Below, piece after piece: positions 51,758 to 59,064 of a stretch of 64,000 bases of DNA. The notes beneath the pieces are model-generated. The model saw only the letters and a program-made list of their open reading frames with translations. It ran no database searches and was not told the origin of the DNA. Within the stretch, counting starts at the first letter, position 1, and each line of letters begins with the position of its first letter. Origin of the DNA: JBKECY01 sp047975025 (lineage in GTDB: Bacteria; Bacillota; Clostridia; Lachnospirales; Lachnospiraceae); contig JBKECY010000006.1 of assembly GCA_047975025.1 (NCBI GenBank), positions 1 through 64,000 of the forward strand, written 5' to 3'. The translations under genes were made by a program, and so were the position numbers.

Positions 51758-52513
51758 TTACTTCCAGGTGATCACCTTTCGTTCAATAAAAGATACAAAG
51801 TTATACAGCAGAACACCTATAATCGCTGCGACCAGAATCGTGGCATAGGCAGTATCCGTAGCCCGCTGCGATGCTGATATGGAAATCCGGTATCCCAGAC
51901 CACCCTGACCAACGGAGAGATCCGCACTCATGGCTGCTATCGTACATAAAATGCAGCCCAGCTTTAATCCGATAAACACCTGCGGAAGTGCATTTGGAAT
52001 TGTCACTCTGAAAAATGTCTCCCAGCGCCCGCATCCCAGCGCCCGCATGACATCCAGCTTATTCTGCGGCACATGCATAAATCCTGTAATACTGTTGACG
52101 GCAATGACCGGTGCGCACTGCAAAATAATAATCAGTACCTTTACCATAGGCGATACACCCAGGAACAGCTTGAACTCCGGTACGAGTGTCGCCATAGGTG
52201 TTACCATAAGAATGATAAGTACCGGTGTGATCATCCTGACCACGAACTTGAACTGTGATGCCAGCGCCGCAATCAGAAAGCCCAGCGGTACAGCAATCAG
52301 ATATCCAATCAGCATGTTTTGCAGGGATGTGAGCATATCCGGAAAAATCACTTTAAAGAAATTCTTTTGCAGCGACAGCAGGATTTCTGTTGGCTTGGGC
52401 AGCAGATTTTCTGATACTTTGAAAATCACACAGACGATCTGCCAGATGGTCAGCAAGACGACGAGCAGAACGAGCGGTGCAAGAACTTGTATGTATTTTG
52501 ACCTTTGATTCAT
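51758..52513 (-). CDS. ABC permease of the nitrate/sulfonate class (first pair)
   Basis: The 251-aa permease has six predicted helices and the EAA loop DVMRALGCGRWETFFRVTIPNALPQV. It follows the first ATPase gene by 20 bp. With the second permease it may form an asymmetric channel fed by the single lipoprotein. Confidence 0.88.
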   Translation of the reverse strand: MNQRSKYIQVLAPLVLLVVLLTIWQIVCVIFKVSENLLPKPTEILLSLQKNFFKVIFPDMLTSLQNMLIGYLIAVPLGFLIAALASQFKFVVRMITPVLIILMVTPMATLVPEFKLFLGVSPMVKVLIIILQCAPVIAVNSITGFMHVPQNKLDVMRALGCGRWETFFRVTIPNALPQVFIGLKLGCILCTIAAMSADLSVGQGGLGYRISISASQRATDTAYATILVAAIIGVLLYNFVSFIERKVITWK

Positions 52514-52533
52514 AGTCTTTCCTCTTTTCTCAA

Positions 52534-53322
52534 TTAATTTAATGTACGGACGATATCATTGAGTTTGGCTCTAAGCTCCAGATACTCCGGATTTAATTCC
52601 AGCTGATTTTTTCGCTCTTCATAGGTAAAGGGGATTTCCATATTGTGTATGATTCTTGCCGGTGAATGTGACATGACCAGTACCCGCTGTCCCAGATACA
52701 AAGCCTCATTCACATTGTTGGTGATCATAACACAGGTCTTCTTCGTCTCATTCCAGATCTTTAAAAGTTCGACATTTAACATTTTTCGTGTGATGGCATC
52801 CAGCGCACCGAAGGGCTGATCCAGCATAAAAAGGTCAGGGTCTGTAACTAACGCTCTGGCAATGGCTGCTCTCTGGCGCATACCGCCGGATAACTCTTTG
52901 GGCAGACAATCTTTGAACTCCTGCAGCCCGACCAGATCCAGCATTTTGGTAATCTGCTTTTCTATATTAAGATCTTTTTGCTTCTTCATCCCGAACACCT
53001 GAAGCGGGAGTCTGACATTTTCGTATACAGTCTTCCATTCCAGGAGGTTATCATTTTGAAATACAATGCCGAACTTTTTTTGTATTTCCTTGGAAGAAAC
53101 CTGCGGCATCTTCTGGCCTTCTAAGATGACCTCGCCTTCATCCGGAGTTTCAATTCCCTCCATCGTACGAATCAATGTGGATTTGCCGCAGCCGCTGGCT
53201 CCCATAATACAGATAAACTCTTTTTCCCGTACTTCAAAGTCAATTCCTCCTAACACCGGAATCTCACCATCCTTCGTAACGAATGACTTCTTGATTCCAC
53301 TCACTTTGAAAAAGTCTTGCAT
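52534..53322 (-). CDS. ABC ATPase of the nitrate/sulfonate class (first pair)
   Basis: The 262-aa ATPase has Walker A GASGCGKST, Q-loop IVFQNDNLLEW, signature LSGGMRQRAAIARAL, Walker B LFMLDQPFGALD (Gln in place of the catalytic Glu) and ITNNVNEA, where Asn replaces the usual switch His. Both changes would weaken hydrolysis, so this subunit may be the degenerate half of a heterodimer. AGGAGG precedes the ATG at 53322. It is the first gene of the long operon, after a leader terminator. Confidence 0.88.
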   Translation of the reverse strand: MQDFFKVSGIKKSFVTKDGEIPVLGGIDFEVREKEFICIMGASGCGKSTLIRTMEGIETPDEGEVILEGQKMPQVSSKEIQKKFGIVFQNDNLLEWKTVYENVRLPLQVFGMKKQKDLNIEKQITKMLDLVGLQEFKDCLPKELSGGMRQRAAIARALVTDPDLFMLDQPFGALDAITRKMLNVELLKIWNETKKTCVMITNNVNEALYLGQRVLVMSHSPARIIHNMEIPFTYEERKNQLELNPEYLELRAKLNDIVRTLN

Positions 53323-53350
53323 TTCATCATCCTCCTGCCACACAGCATAT

Positions 53351-53394
53351 AAAAAAAGCGTCCTTCTATTCACCAGAAAATAGAAACAGGACGC
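53351..53394 (-). promoter_or_regulatory. Leader terminator (attenuator) of the long transport-urease operon
   Basis: GCGTCC (53358-53363) pairs with GGACGC (53389-53394), extended by an inner TCTATT/AATAGA helix. On the minus strand seven T follow, 29 bp before the first ATG. A terminator in front of the first gene implies transcription attenuation. The upstream arm reads ACAAAGGCGTCC, close to ACAAAGGCGTTC in the divergent leader. A TATAAT on the minus strand upstream (about 53,445) is a possible -10. Confidence 0.65.
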
Positions 53395-53516
53395 CTTTGT
53401 CGAGACTAAATTATTTGATTGCTTGAGCATTTTGACACATTATACTATCTTTTAAGCGGCAGCGTATTGTAAAAGTTAGCACCAAATCACTTTATTTTTT
53501 TTTCGTGGATTCTCTA

Positions 53517-53601
53517 TTGACTTTTAAAAAAACTCAGCATAGAATACGTTTAAACAAAGGCGTTCGATATCTCTATCTATGAGATATCTGAATGCCTTTT
53601 T
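53517..53601 (+). promoter_or_regulatory. Promoter plus leader terminator of the amidohydrolase gene
   Basis: TTGACT (53517-53522), a 17-bp spacer and TAGAAT (53540-53545) form the promoter. Immediately downstream AAAGGCGTTC (53556-53565) and a GATATCTC arm pair with GAGATATC and GAATGCC, followed by five T (53597-53601). The hairpin lies in the leader, 41 bp before the ATG, so it should attenuate transcription. Confidence 0.65.
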
Positions 53602-53642
53602 GGGCTTATGTCAGCATTTTAGTTGCAAGAAAGGAGTTTTAC

Positions 53643-55235
53643 ATGGATGCAACCTATATCTTAAAAAGCAGTGCTATTTTTGACAGTATTTCGGACACCC
53701 CTGTCGCGGGAGGTGTTGTAATTAATGATACAACGATTGCCGGTGTCTACCCCGAAAGTGAACTGGCACAATACACAGGTCCTTCTACCCAAGTCATTGA
53801 GTATGGGGATAAACTGATATTACCGGGCCTGATTGACTCTCATATGCATATGGGGCAGGCCATGGACTTTCTGGATGAAAGTTATTGTATCGACATCGGT
53901 TCCGCCCGCACCTTCCCGGAAATTATGGAAAGAATGCAGCAATACAGCAAGCTGTACCCGGACAATCCGGTCGTCTTCGCTACGAATTTTAATTATTTCA
54001 ATCTGGATGAATACTTTATTCCGACAGCCACAGCCATGGATGCCTATTTCCCGGACAAACCAGCGGTCATATTAACCTGGGAAATCCATACCTTTTATGC
54101 GAATACTAAAGCAATCGAGCTGGCCGGTATTACTAAAGATACCCCTGATCCAAACGGCGGTATCGAAAAGGATGCGAACGGCGAACTGACGGGGGCTTTC
54201 AACGATACGGCCGCCTTCGCATTACAGAAAATCGTACAACGTCCGGCCGAAGAGCGCAAAGGCTCTCTGGTGAATTTCATGAATATACTAAACCAGTATG
54301 GGATTACCTCTGTGGCTGATTTATACCCTTGCGGTACCGAGACTCCTTATGCCTTATACAAATCCATGGAGGATCAGCTAAGCGTCCGCATACATTTCTA
54401 TCCTGAGCTGCTTTCCTTTACACCAGAGGATATTCCGCAGTATAAAAGCGAATTCAACTCTCCCATGCTTCAGTTCTCAGGACTTAAGAACTTAATTGAT
54501 GGTGTAATTTCAGTTCATACTGCCTGGATGTCAGAGCCCTATTTCGACGATCCCACCACCAGCGGATACCCTGCGGTCTCTCCGGAAGCAGTCCGCGCCA
54601 AGATGCTGGAAGCACTTGGTATGGGGGTCAACGTACGAATCCATGCAATCGGGGATCAGGCAGTTACTTATGTACTTGATGTTTTTGAAGAAGCTGAACA
54701 GCAATACGGAAAACCTGCCCGCCGCAATGTCATGGAACATCTGGAATATGTACGTGACGAGGATGTCGAGCGTATCGCCCGTCTAGGAGTCGTTGCCGAT
54801 ATGCAGGGAAGACATATTACGTTCTATGTTGATGATGGTGAGCCCATTATGGGAGAACGATCCAAGCTGGCATTTCGCTGGCGTGATATCTACGATGCCG
54901 GTGCAGTGATTGGTACGGGTTCCGACTACCCTGTCGTGCATTTTAGTCCGGCGCGCTGTATCTATGCCGCTGTGACCCGTCAGCTCGAGGATGGACATCC
55001 CAAGGGCGGCTGGTATCCCAAACAGCGTATGACGCTCCCCGAGGTATTAAAAATCTATACCATGGGCTCTGCCTGTGCAATCAACCGCGAGAACGATCTG
55101 GGCAGCCTGGAGGCTGGTAAGCTGGCCGACGTCGTTGTACTGGACCGGAATCTGTTTGAAGTTCCTGAAGAAGAGCTTTTAGAGTTCATGCCGGTCATGA
55201 CTATGGTAAAGGGTAAGGTAGTATTTGAAAAATAA
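53643..55235 (+). CDS. YtcJ-type metal-dependent amidohydrolase
   Basis: The 530-aa amidohydrolase_3 family enzyme has LPGLIDSHMHMGQ (metal HxH), the FATNFNYF block, HAIGDQAVTYVLD near 335, MEHLEYVRDED and the late metal-site GTGSDYPVV. Such enzymes hydrolyse amides, N-acyl compounds or ring amides of unknown type. The ATG at 53643 has AAAGGAG 6 nt upstream; an earlier in-frame ATG does not. Divergent from the transporter-urease operon with a similar leader hairpin, it probably processes the imported substrate. Confidence 0.88.
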   Translation: MDATYILKSSAIFDSISDTPVAGGVVINDTTIAGVYPESELAQYTGPSTQVIEYGDKLILPGLIDSHMHMGQAMDFLDESYCIDIGSARTFPEIMERMQQYSKLYPDNPVVFATNFNYFNLDEYFIPTATAMDAYFPDKPAVILTWEIHTFYANTKAIELAGITKDTPDPNGGIEKDANGELTGAFNDTAAFALQKIVQRPAEERKGSLVNFMNILNQYGITSVADLYPCGTETPYALYKSMEDQLSVRIHFYPELLSFTPEDIPQYKSEFNSPMLQFSGLKNLIDGVISVHTAWMSEPYFDDPTTSGYPAVSPEAVRAKMLEALGMGVNVRIHAIGDQAVTYVLDVFEEAEQQYGKPARRNVMEHLEYVRDEDVERIARLGVVADMQGRHITFYVDDGEPIMGERSKLAFRWRDIYDAGAVIGTGSDYPVVHFSPARCIYAAVTRQLEDGHPKGGWYPKQRMTLPEVLKIYTMGSACAINRENDLGSLEAGKLADVVVLDRNLFEVPEEELLEFMPVMTMVKGKVVFEK

Positions 55236-55253
55236 CCGGAACATGGCTGCGAA

Positions 55254-56105
55254 CTATAAATAACCGGCCAGTTTACGTGATGTATTTCTAAAAGCAGTAG
55301 GAGACATTCCCTTCTTAGCTGAGAACTGCTTAATAAAGTAGGTATCATACTCAAATCCGGTAGAACGCGCGATTTCATTCAGATTCATTCCGGTATGCGT
55401 AAGTAAGTCTTCTGCTACTTTTAACCGGTAGGCTGCCAGATAGGACATCGCTGTACAATTGCATCGCTCCCGAAACAGCTCATTTAGTGACACGCGGTTC
55501 AGATGTGCACACAGAGTTATATCTTCTAATGTGATTTTGCCGGCGTAATTGGTGTGGATATATTCCAGAACCAGATCCACAGGTGACTGTTCGCTTTCTG
55601 TACTTAAGCTTTCAAGCAATCCCAGCAGCTGAATAAGATTCTTTTTGATTCTGCACACCCAAAGCGAATCACTTTGAGCAAATACCTCTGTTCCAATAAT
55701 AAAAAACCAATCCAGCAGTTTTGGAAATACTTTTGCGTTAATACAAGGTACGCCTGTGTGCGTACCTTCTCTTTGAAACAAAGAAACTCCTGTATGGATT
55801 TTCAGATTGGGCAAAAAATAATCTTCTGTTTTTGAAATTGGTATCGTACTAAGGAACTCCGGATCAAAACTAAACGATTGTGCTGCTGCTTCTCTTTTCT
55901 CTGCATGTATCACATCCTGCTCTGATAAACACAGTACTGCGGGGGCAGAGATGGCAATCGGGCGCTGATTCAGGGTTCCTTTTATATGCCCATTTGTAAC
56001 AAATACTATAGTAAATCGCTTCTGATAAGGGAGGCTTACAAAATCTTCTGCGTACCTGAAATCTATATTTACAGTCCTTTTCTTATAGCGGTCTATTTGT
56101 GGCAT
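55254..56105 (-). CDS. AraC-family regulator next to the amidohydrolase
   Basis: The 283-aa protein ends in an AraC double helix-turn-helix (about 185-280): TLCAHLNRVSLNELFRERCNCTAMSYLAAYRLKVAEDLL in consecutive blocks and STGFEYDTYFIKQFSAKKGMSPTAFR. The N-terminus is a cupin-like sensor (FTIVFVTNGHIKGTLNQRPI). Convergent with the amidohydrolase gene, 18 bp apart, and likely a regulator of this locus. Confidence 0.88.
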   Translation of the reverse strand: MPQIDRYKKRTVNIDFRYAEDFVSLPYQKRFTIVFVTNGHIKGTLNQRPIAISAPAVLCLSEQDVIHAEKREAAAQSFSFDPEFLSTIPISKTEDYFLPNLKIHTGVSLFQREGTHTGVPCINAKVFPKLLDWFFIIGTEVFAQSDSLWVCRIKKNLIQLLGLLESLSTESEQSPVDLVLEYIHTNYAGKITLEDITLCAHLNRVSLNELFRERCNCTAMSYLAAYRLKVAEDLLTHTGMNLNEIARSTGFEYDTYFIKQFSAKKGMSPTAFRNTSRKLAGYL

Positions 56106-56150
56106 AACATCTCCTTACAGATAGTATAGTTAATTCCTGCATTTATGACA

Positions 56151-56179
56151 TTGTAGCACAAAAGTACAAGTCGTAAAAT
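56151..56179 (+). promoter_or_regulatory. gapA promoter
   Basis: TTGTAG (56151-56156), a 17-bp spacer and TAAAAT (56174-56179) lie about 50 bp upstream of the ATG, which has ACAGGAGG before it. Confidence 0.55.
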
Positions 56180-56229
56180 GATATTGTAATAAGAAATAAA
56201 ATGTTTATCAAAACAGGAGGAACTATATC

Positions 56230-57288
56230 ATGGCTGTAAAAGTAGCAATCAACGGTTTTGGGCGCATTGGCCGCCTTGCTTTCAGACAAATGTTCTCTGC
56301 CGAAGGGTACGAGATTGTAGCAATTAATGACTTGACCAACCCTCAGATGCTGGCACATTTACTAAAATACGATTCCGCACAGGGCAGATATAAATTAGCA
56401 GAGCAGGTAGAGGTAAAAGAAAGTTCGATCATAGTTGCAGGAAAAGAAATTGAGATTTATGCTCACAAAGACCCATTGAACCTCCCCTGGAGTGAACTTG
56501 CGGTAGATGTGGTCTTAGAATGCACTGGATTTTTCACATCAAAGGAAACGGCATCCGCTCATATTACGGCAGGTGCAAAAAAAGTTGTTATCTCCGCTCC
56601 TGCCGGAGATAACCTGCCTACCATCGTATACGGGGTCAACGAGCATAGTCTGCGCCCAAACGACACTGTCATCTCAGCCGCCTCATGCACAACCAATTGT
56701 CTGGCTCTTGTGGTCGATGTTCTGGATAAGCTCTCGCCCATTGAAAAGGGATTTATGACAACAATTCACGCTTATACGGGTGACCAGATGACGCTGGACG
56801 GTCCGCATGCAAAAGGTGATCTGCGCAGGGCACGTGCAGCAGCTCTGAACATCGTCCCGACCTCTTCCGGAGCTGCTAAAGCAATTGGACTTGTGATTCC
56901 AAAACTACAAGGGAAATTAGACGGTGTATCTCAACGCGTCCCGACACCAGCCGGTTCGGTGACGGAGCTGGTCGCTGTCGTCAACACATCGGTCAAACCA
57001 GAGGATATTCACAGGGCTATGAAAGCAGCTGCATCCGATTCATTCGGATATACAGAAGAACAGCTCGTATCCTCAGACATAATTGGTATAACCTACGGGT
57101 CATTGTTTGATGCTACACAGACCAGTGTCACATCTCTTCCGGATGGGAAATCTCTGGTAAAAGTTGCGGCATGGTACGACAATGAGAATTCGTATACGAG
57201 CCAGATGGTTCGGACAATCAAATATTTTTCTGAGTTGTCACCTCAGTTGGATGTATCGGAGTATAACTTCCGTCAAAACAGGCGATGA
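56230..57288 (+). CDS. gap: Glyceraldehyde-3-phosphate dehydrogenase with aberrant C-terminal tail
   Basis: The 352-aa NAD-binding glycolytic enzyme has INGFGRIGRLAFR (8-20), the catalytic SAASCTTNCLA with its Cys near 154, IHAYTGDQ with the catalytic His near 180, RRARAAALNIVPTSSGAAKA and WYDNENSYTSQM. The core ends near TIKYFSEL at about 336. The following 16 residues (SPQLDVSEYNFRQNRR) do not fit the family. Their 3' part is encoded by DNA homologous to the sorting-signal region of the next gene, read in another frame. Enzyme activity is probably unaffected. Confidence 0.93.
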   Translation: MAVKVAINGFGRIGRLAFRQMFSAEGYEIVAINDLTNPQMLAHLLKYDSAQGRYKLAEQVEVKESSIIVAGKEIEIYAHKDPLNLPWSELAVDVVLECTGFFTSKETASAHITAGAKKVVISAPAGDNLPTIVYGVNEHSLRPNDTVISAASCTTNCLALVVDVLDKLSPIEKGFMTTIHAYTGDQMTLDGPHAKGDLRRARAAALNIVPTSSGAAKAIGLVIPKLQGKLDGVSQRVPTPAGSVTELVAVVNTSVKPEDIHRAMKAAASDSFGYTEEQLVSSDIIGITYGSLFDATQTSVTSLPDGKSLVKVAAWYDNENSYTSQMVRTIKYFSELSPQLDVSEYNFRQNRR

Positions 57289-57346
57289 AGTAAATACGAT
57301 CTTCTACTTAGCCATTGGGGGGATTTCTGTTGTAAAATGCAGTTGA
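57263..57346 (+). pseudogene. Remnant of a surface-protein sorting signal
   Basis: In a frame different from gap this stretch reads TSVKTGDEVNTIFYLAIGGISV and stops at TGA. It matches TSVKTGDDANAIFYLAIGGIAL at the end of the intact surface protein, exactly 850 bp downstream, at about three quarters DNA identity. The rest of that ancestral gene is missing. The first 26 bp are now part of the gap reading frame, so a deletion or recombination fused the two. Confidence 0.85.
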
Positions 57347-57371
57347 AACAATCAATAATATATGATATAAG
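57343..57371 (+). promoter_or_regulatory. Promoter of the surface-protein gene
   Basis: TTGAAA (57343-57348), a 17-bp spacer and TATAAG (57366-57371) lie 40 bp before the start codon. Confidence 0.6.
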
Positions 57372-57410
57372 TATATTTATACAAAATTAATCGATAATGG
57401 AGGGGAAATG

Positions 57411-58229
57411 ATGAGAGCATTAAAAAGAATATTCGCAGGACTATTCTGTGCCTGCATGGTTCTATTGTTGTTACCGGTGAATGCGAATGCGAATACAACT
57501 TTCAATTTACTGCCATCAGAAGCTGATTTTGGTGAGATTGAAGAAGGGTATGCTTCAGTACCGGCAATAGAGATCACTGTTTCGAATAATCTTGGTTATA
57601 CATATTACTTAAATCCGGCACAATTAGAAAACTATGTTGTAACATATTCAACGAATTATGGCAACGGCTGGACTATACCTACTTCACCGGAAACAGCCAC
57701 AATTACAATACAACCCAATCCCGACCTTCCTGTCGGAAACTATGACACACAGTTGGATGTATTTGCGCCTCCGCCTGCTGCCAATATGTACTCAAGCCAA
57801 GGCTCAGCAGTTCCCAGCCCGCTAGTAGAAGCTGACCCCTTTGCATCGGCATTTTCGATACCTGTCAAATTCACAGTAACGGCTGCACCAACTGACACAC
57901 CTACCCCTACAGTCACTGACACACCTACGGTGACAGACACGCCGACAGTGACAGATACACCTACAGTCACGCCAATTATTGACCCGACTTCTACTGAAAC
58001 GCCCACACCAACAGTAACCGTTACAGATACTGTAACACCGACAGTCACATCTACTATCACTGCTACTCCAACTGCTATCGTCACTATCGCCTCTGCTAAG
58101 ACGGCCACAAAGACAACCTCTGTTAAAACAGGCGATGACGCAAATGCAATCTTCTACTTAGCTATTGGTGGTATTGCACTACTTGGATGCATCGGAGTGA
58201 TCGGTTATAGAAAAATCAAGAGCAAGTAA
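57411..58229 (+). CDS. Surface protein with Thr/Pro stalk and KTGD sorting-like signal
   Basis: The 272-aa protein has a signal peptide (RALKRIFAGLFCACMVLLLLP, cleavage likely after NANA). A beta-rich domain of about 115 residues follows (FNLLPSEADFGEIEEGY). A Thr/Pro/Val/Asp stalk of about 70 residues comes next, with a TDTPTV unit repeated four times. The end reads SVKTGDDANA, a membrane helix and the basic tail YRKIKSK. The motif resembles the non-LPXTG 'KTGD' anchors common in Lachnospiraceae. No sortase gene is nearby. GGAGGGG favours the second of two adjacent ATGs. Confidence 0.82.
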   Translation: MRALKRIFAGLFCACMVLLLLPVNANANTTFNLLPSEADFGEIEEGYASVPAIEITVSNNLGYTYYLNPAQLENYVVTYSTNYGNGWTIPTSPETATITIQPNPDLPVGNYDTQLDVFAPPPAANMYSSQGSAVPSPLVEADPFASAFSIPVKFTVTAAPTDTPTPTVTDTPTVTDTPTVTDTPTVTPIIDPTSTETPTPTVTVTDTVTPTVTSTITATPTAIVTIASAKTATKTTSVKTGDDANAIFYLAIGGIALLGCIGVIGYRKIKSK

Positions 58230-58248
58230 ATATTGTAAGACATAAAGA

Positions 58249-58274
58249 TACCCCGGGCTGATTGGCTCGGGGTA
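58249..58274 (+). terminator. Terminator after the surface-protein gene
   Basis: TACCCCGGGC (58249-58258) and GCTCGGGGTA (58265-58274) form a 10-bp stem with one G-U pair. The T-tract is poor. Between here and 58473 I see no gene. Confidence 0.6.
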
Positions 58275-58473
58275 GTTAGCTTATAGGCTCATGAACTATG
58301 ACTAAATGCGCTATAATCAAAGTCAAATCCCATTATGTACAGAATAACACTTTTCTAATTTTACTCCTAATGTCCTTGCTTCATCGCCATTATATGCTAT
58401 AAAAAGTTGCATTTTCTTTTCATTTGTGAAAAATAAGCGCATTTTTGCAGTATACTTTCATTTTCGGAGCAGT

Positions 58474-58511
58474 AAAAAGCCCCGTACATCCAACAAAGTT
58501 GAATATACAGG
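58474..58511 (-). terminator. tRNA-Pro terminator
   Basis: On the minus strand CCTGTATATTCAAC pairs with GTTGGATGTACGGG (58481-58511) through a 14-bp stem with three G-U pairs and a short loop, followed by CTTTTT. It lies 14 bp after the tRNA. Confidence 0.75.
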
Positions 58512-58524
58512 TCTTCCAGAAAAA

Positions 58525-58598
58525 TCGAAGCGACGGGATTCGAACCCACGACCTCCTCGTCCCGAACGAGGCGCTCTACCAAGCTGAGCCACGCTTCG
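58525..58598 (-). tRNA. tRNA-Pro (anticodon CGG)
   Basis: The 74-nt cloverleaf has acceptor arms CGAAGCG and CGCTTCG with discriminator A at 58525, D-arm GGCTCAGCTTGGTAGAGC, anticodon stem CCTCG/CGAGG with loop TTCGGGA (anticodon CGG) and T-arm GTGGGTTCGAATCCC. CCA is not encoded. Confidence 0.96.
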
Positions 58599-58708
58599 TA
58601 ATGCTTTGCACAACAGCAATATTATACGTATATGCCGGCAATTTGTCAACAGCTTATGACATTTTTTCCGGAATATTTCTCTGTAAAGCACCTGCCTTGC
58701 AAAACATC

Positions 58709-59050
58709 CTAGTAACAGACAATTTCCTTTATAAAAAACTCCTTCCCACTTAACAATTCTTTCCTGTCGCTCCCGCAGGTTTGACACTTGCCTGCCTGGT
58801 CCAGTACGTTGTATACGGTACCACAGTCGAGACACCGCGCGTTTGCCGGCAGAATCTCGACCTCAAGCTTGGCATGTTCCAGTAGTGTCCCATCGACCGC
58901 TGCAGGATAGCAGGCCTTCACATACTGGGGAATCATGGAGGACAATTCCCCAATCTGCAGCACGACCGTTTCAATGCTTTCCACATCATTGTCTCTTGCA
59001 AATTCTTCTACGGTTCTTACCACTTCCATCACAACACCTAACTCGTGCAT
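58709..59050 (-). CDS. hypA: Nickel metallochaperone HypA
   Basis: The 113-aa protein has the required N-terminal nickel site MHE (H2, E3) and the zinc site C73/C76 with C89/C92. HypA hands nickel to [NiFe]-hydrogenase precursors and, in Helicobacter, to urease. The start at 59050 is fixed by the MHE motif; a longer frame from 59077 would bury it. It follows the Fe-S flavoprotein gene by 14 bp. No hydrogenase genes are in the window. Confidence 0.95.
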   Translation of the reverse strand: MHELGVVMEVVRTVEEFARDNDVESIETVVLQIGELSSMIPQYVKACYPAAVDGTLLEHAKLEVEILPANARCLDCGTVYNVLDQAGKCQTCGSDRKELLSGKEFFIKEIVCY

Positions 59051-59064
59051 ACCGTTTCCCCCAT

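Noticed and set aside
57890..58030. CRISPR-like repeat
   Set aside because: These are imperfect coding repeats for the Thr/Pro stalk of the surface protein.
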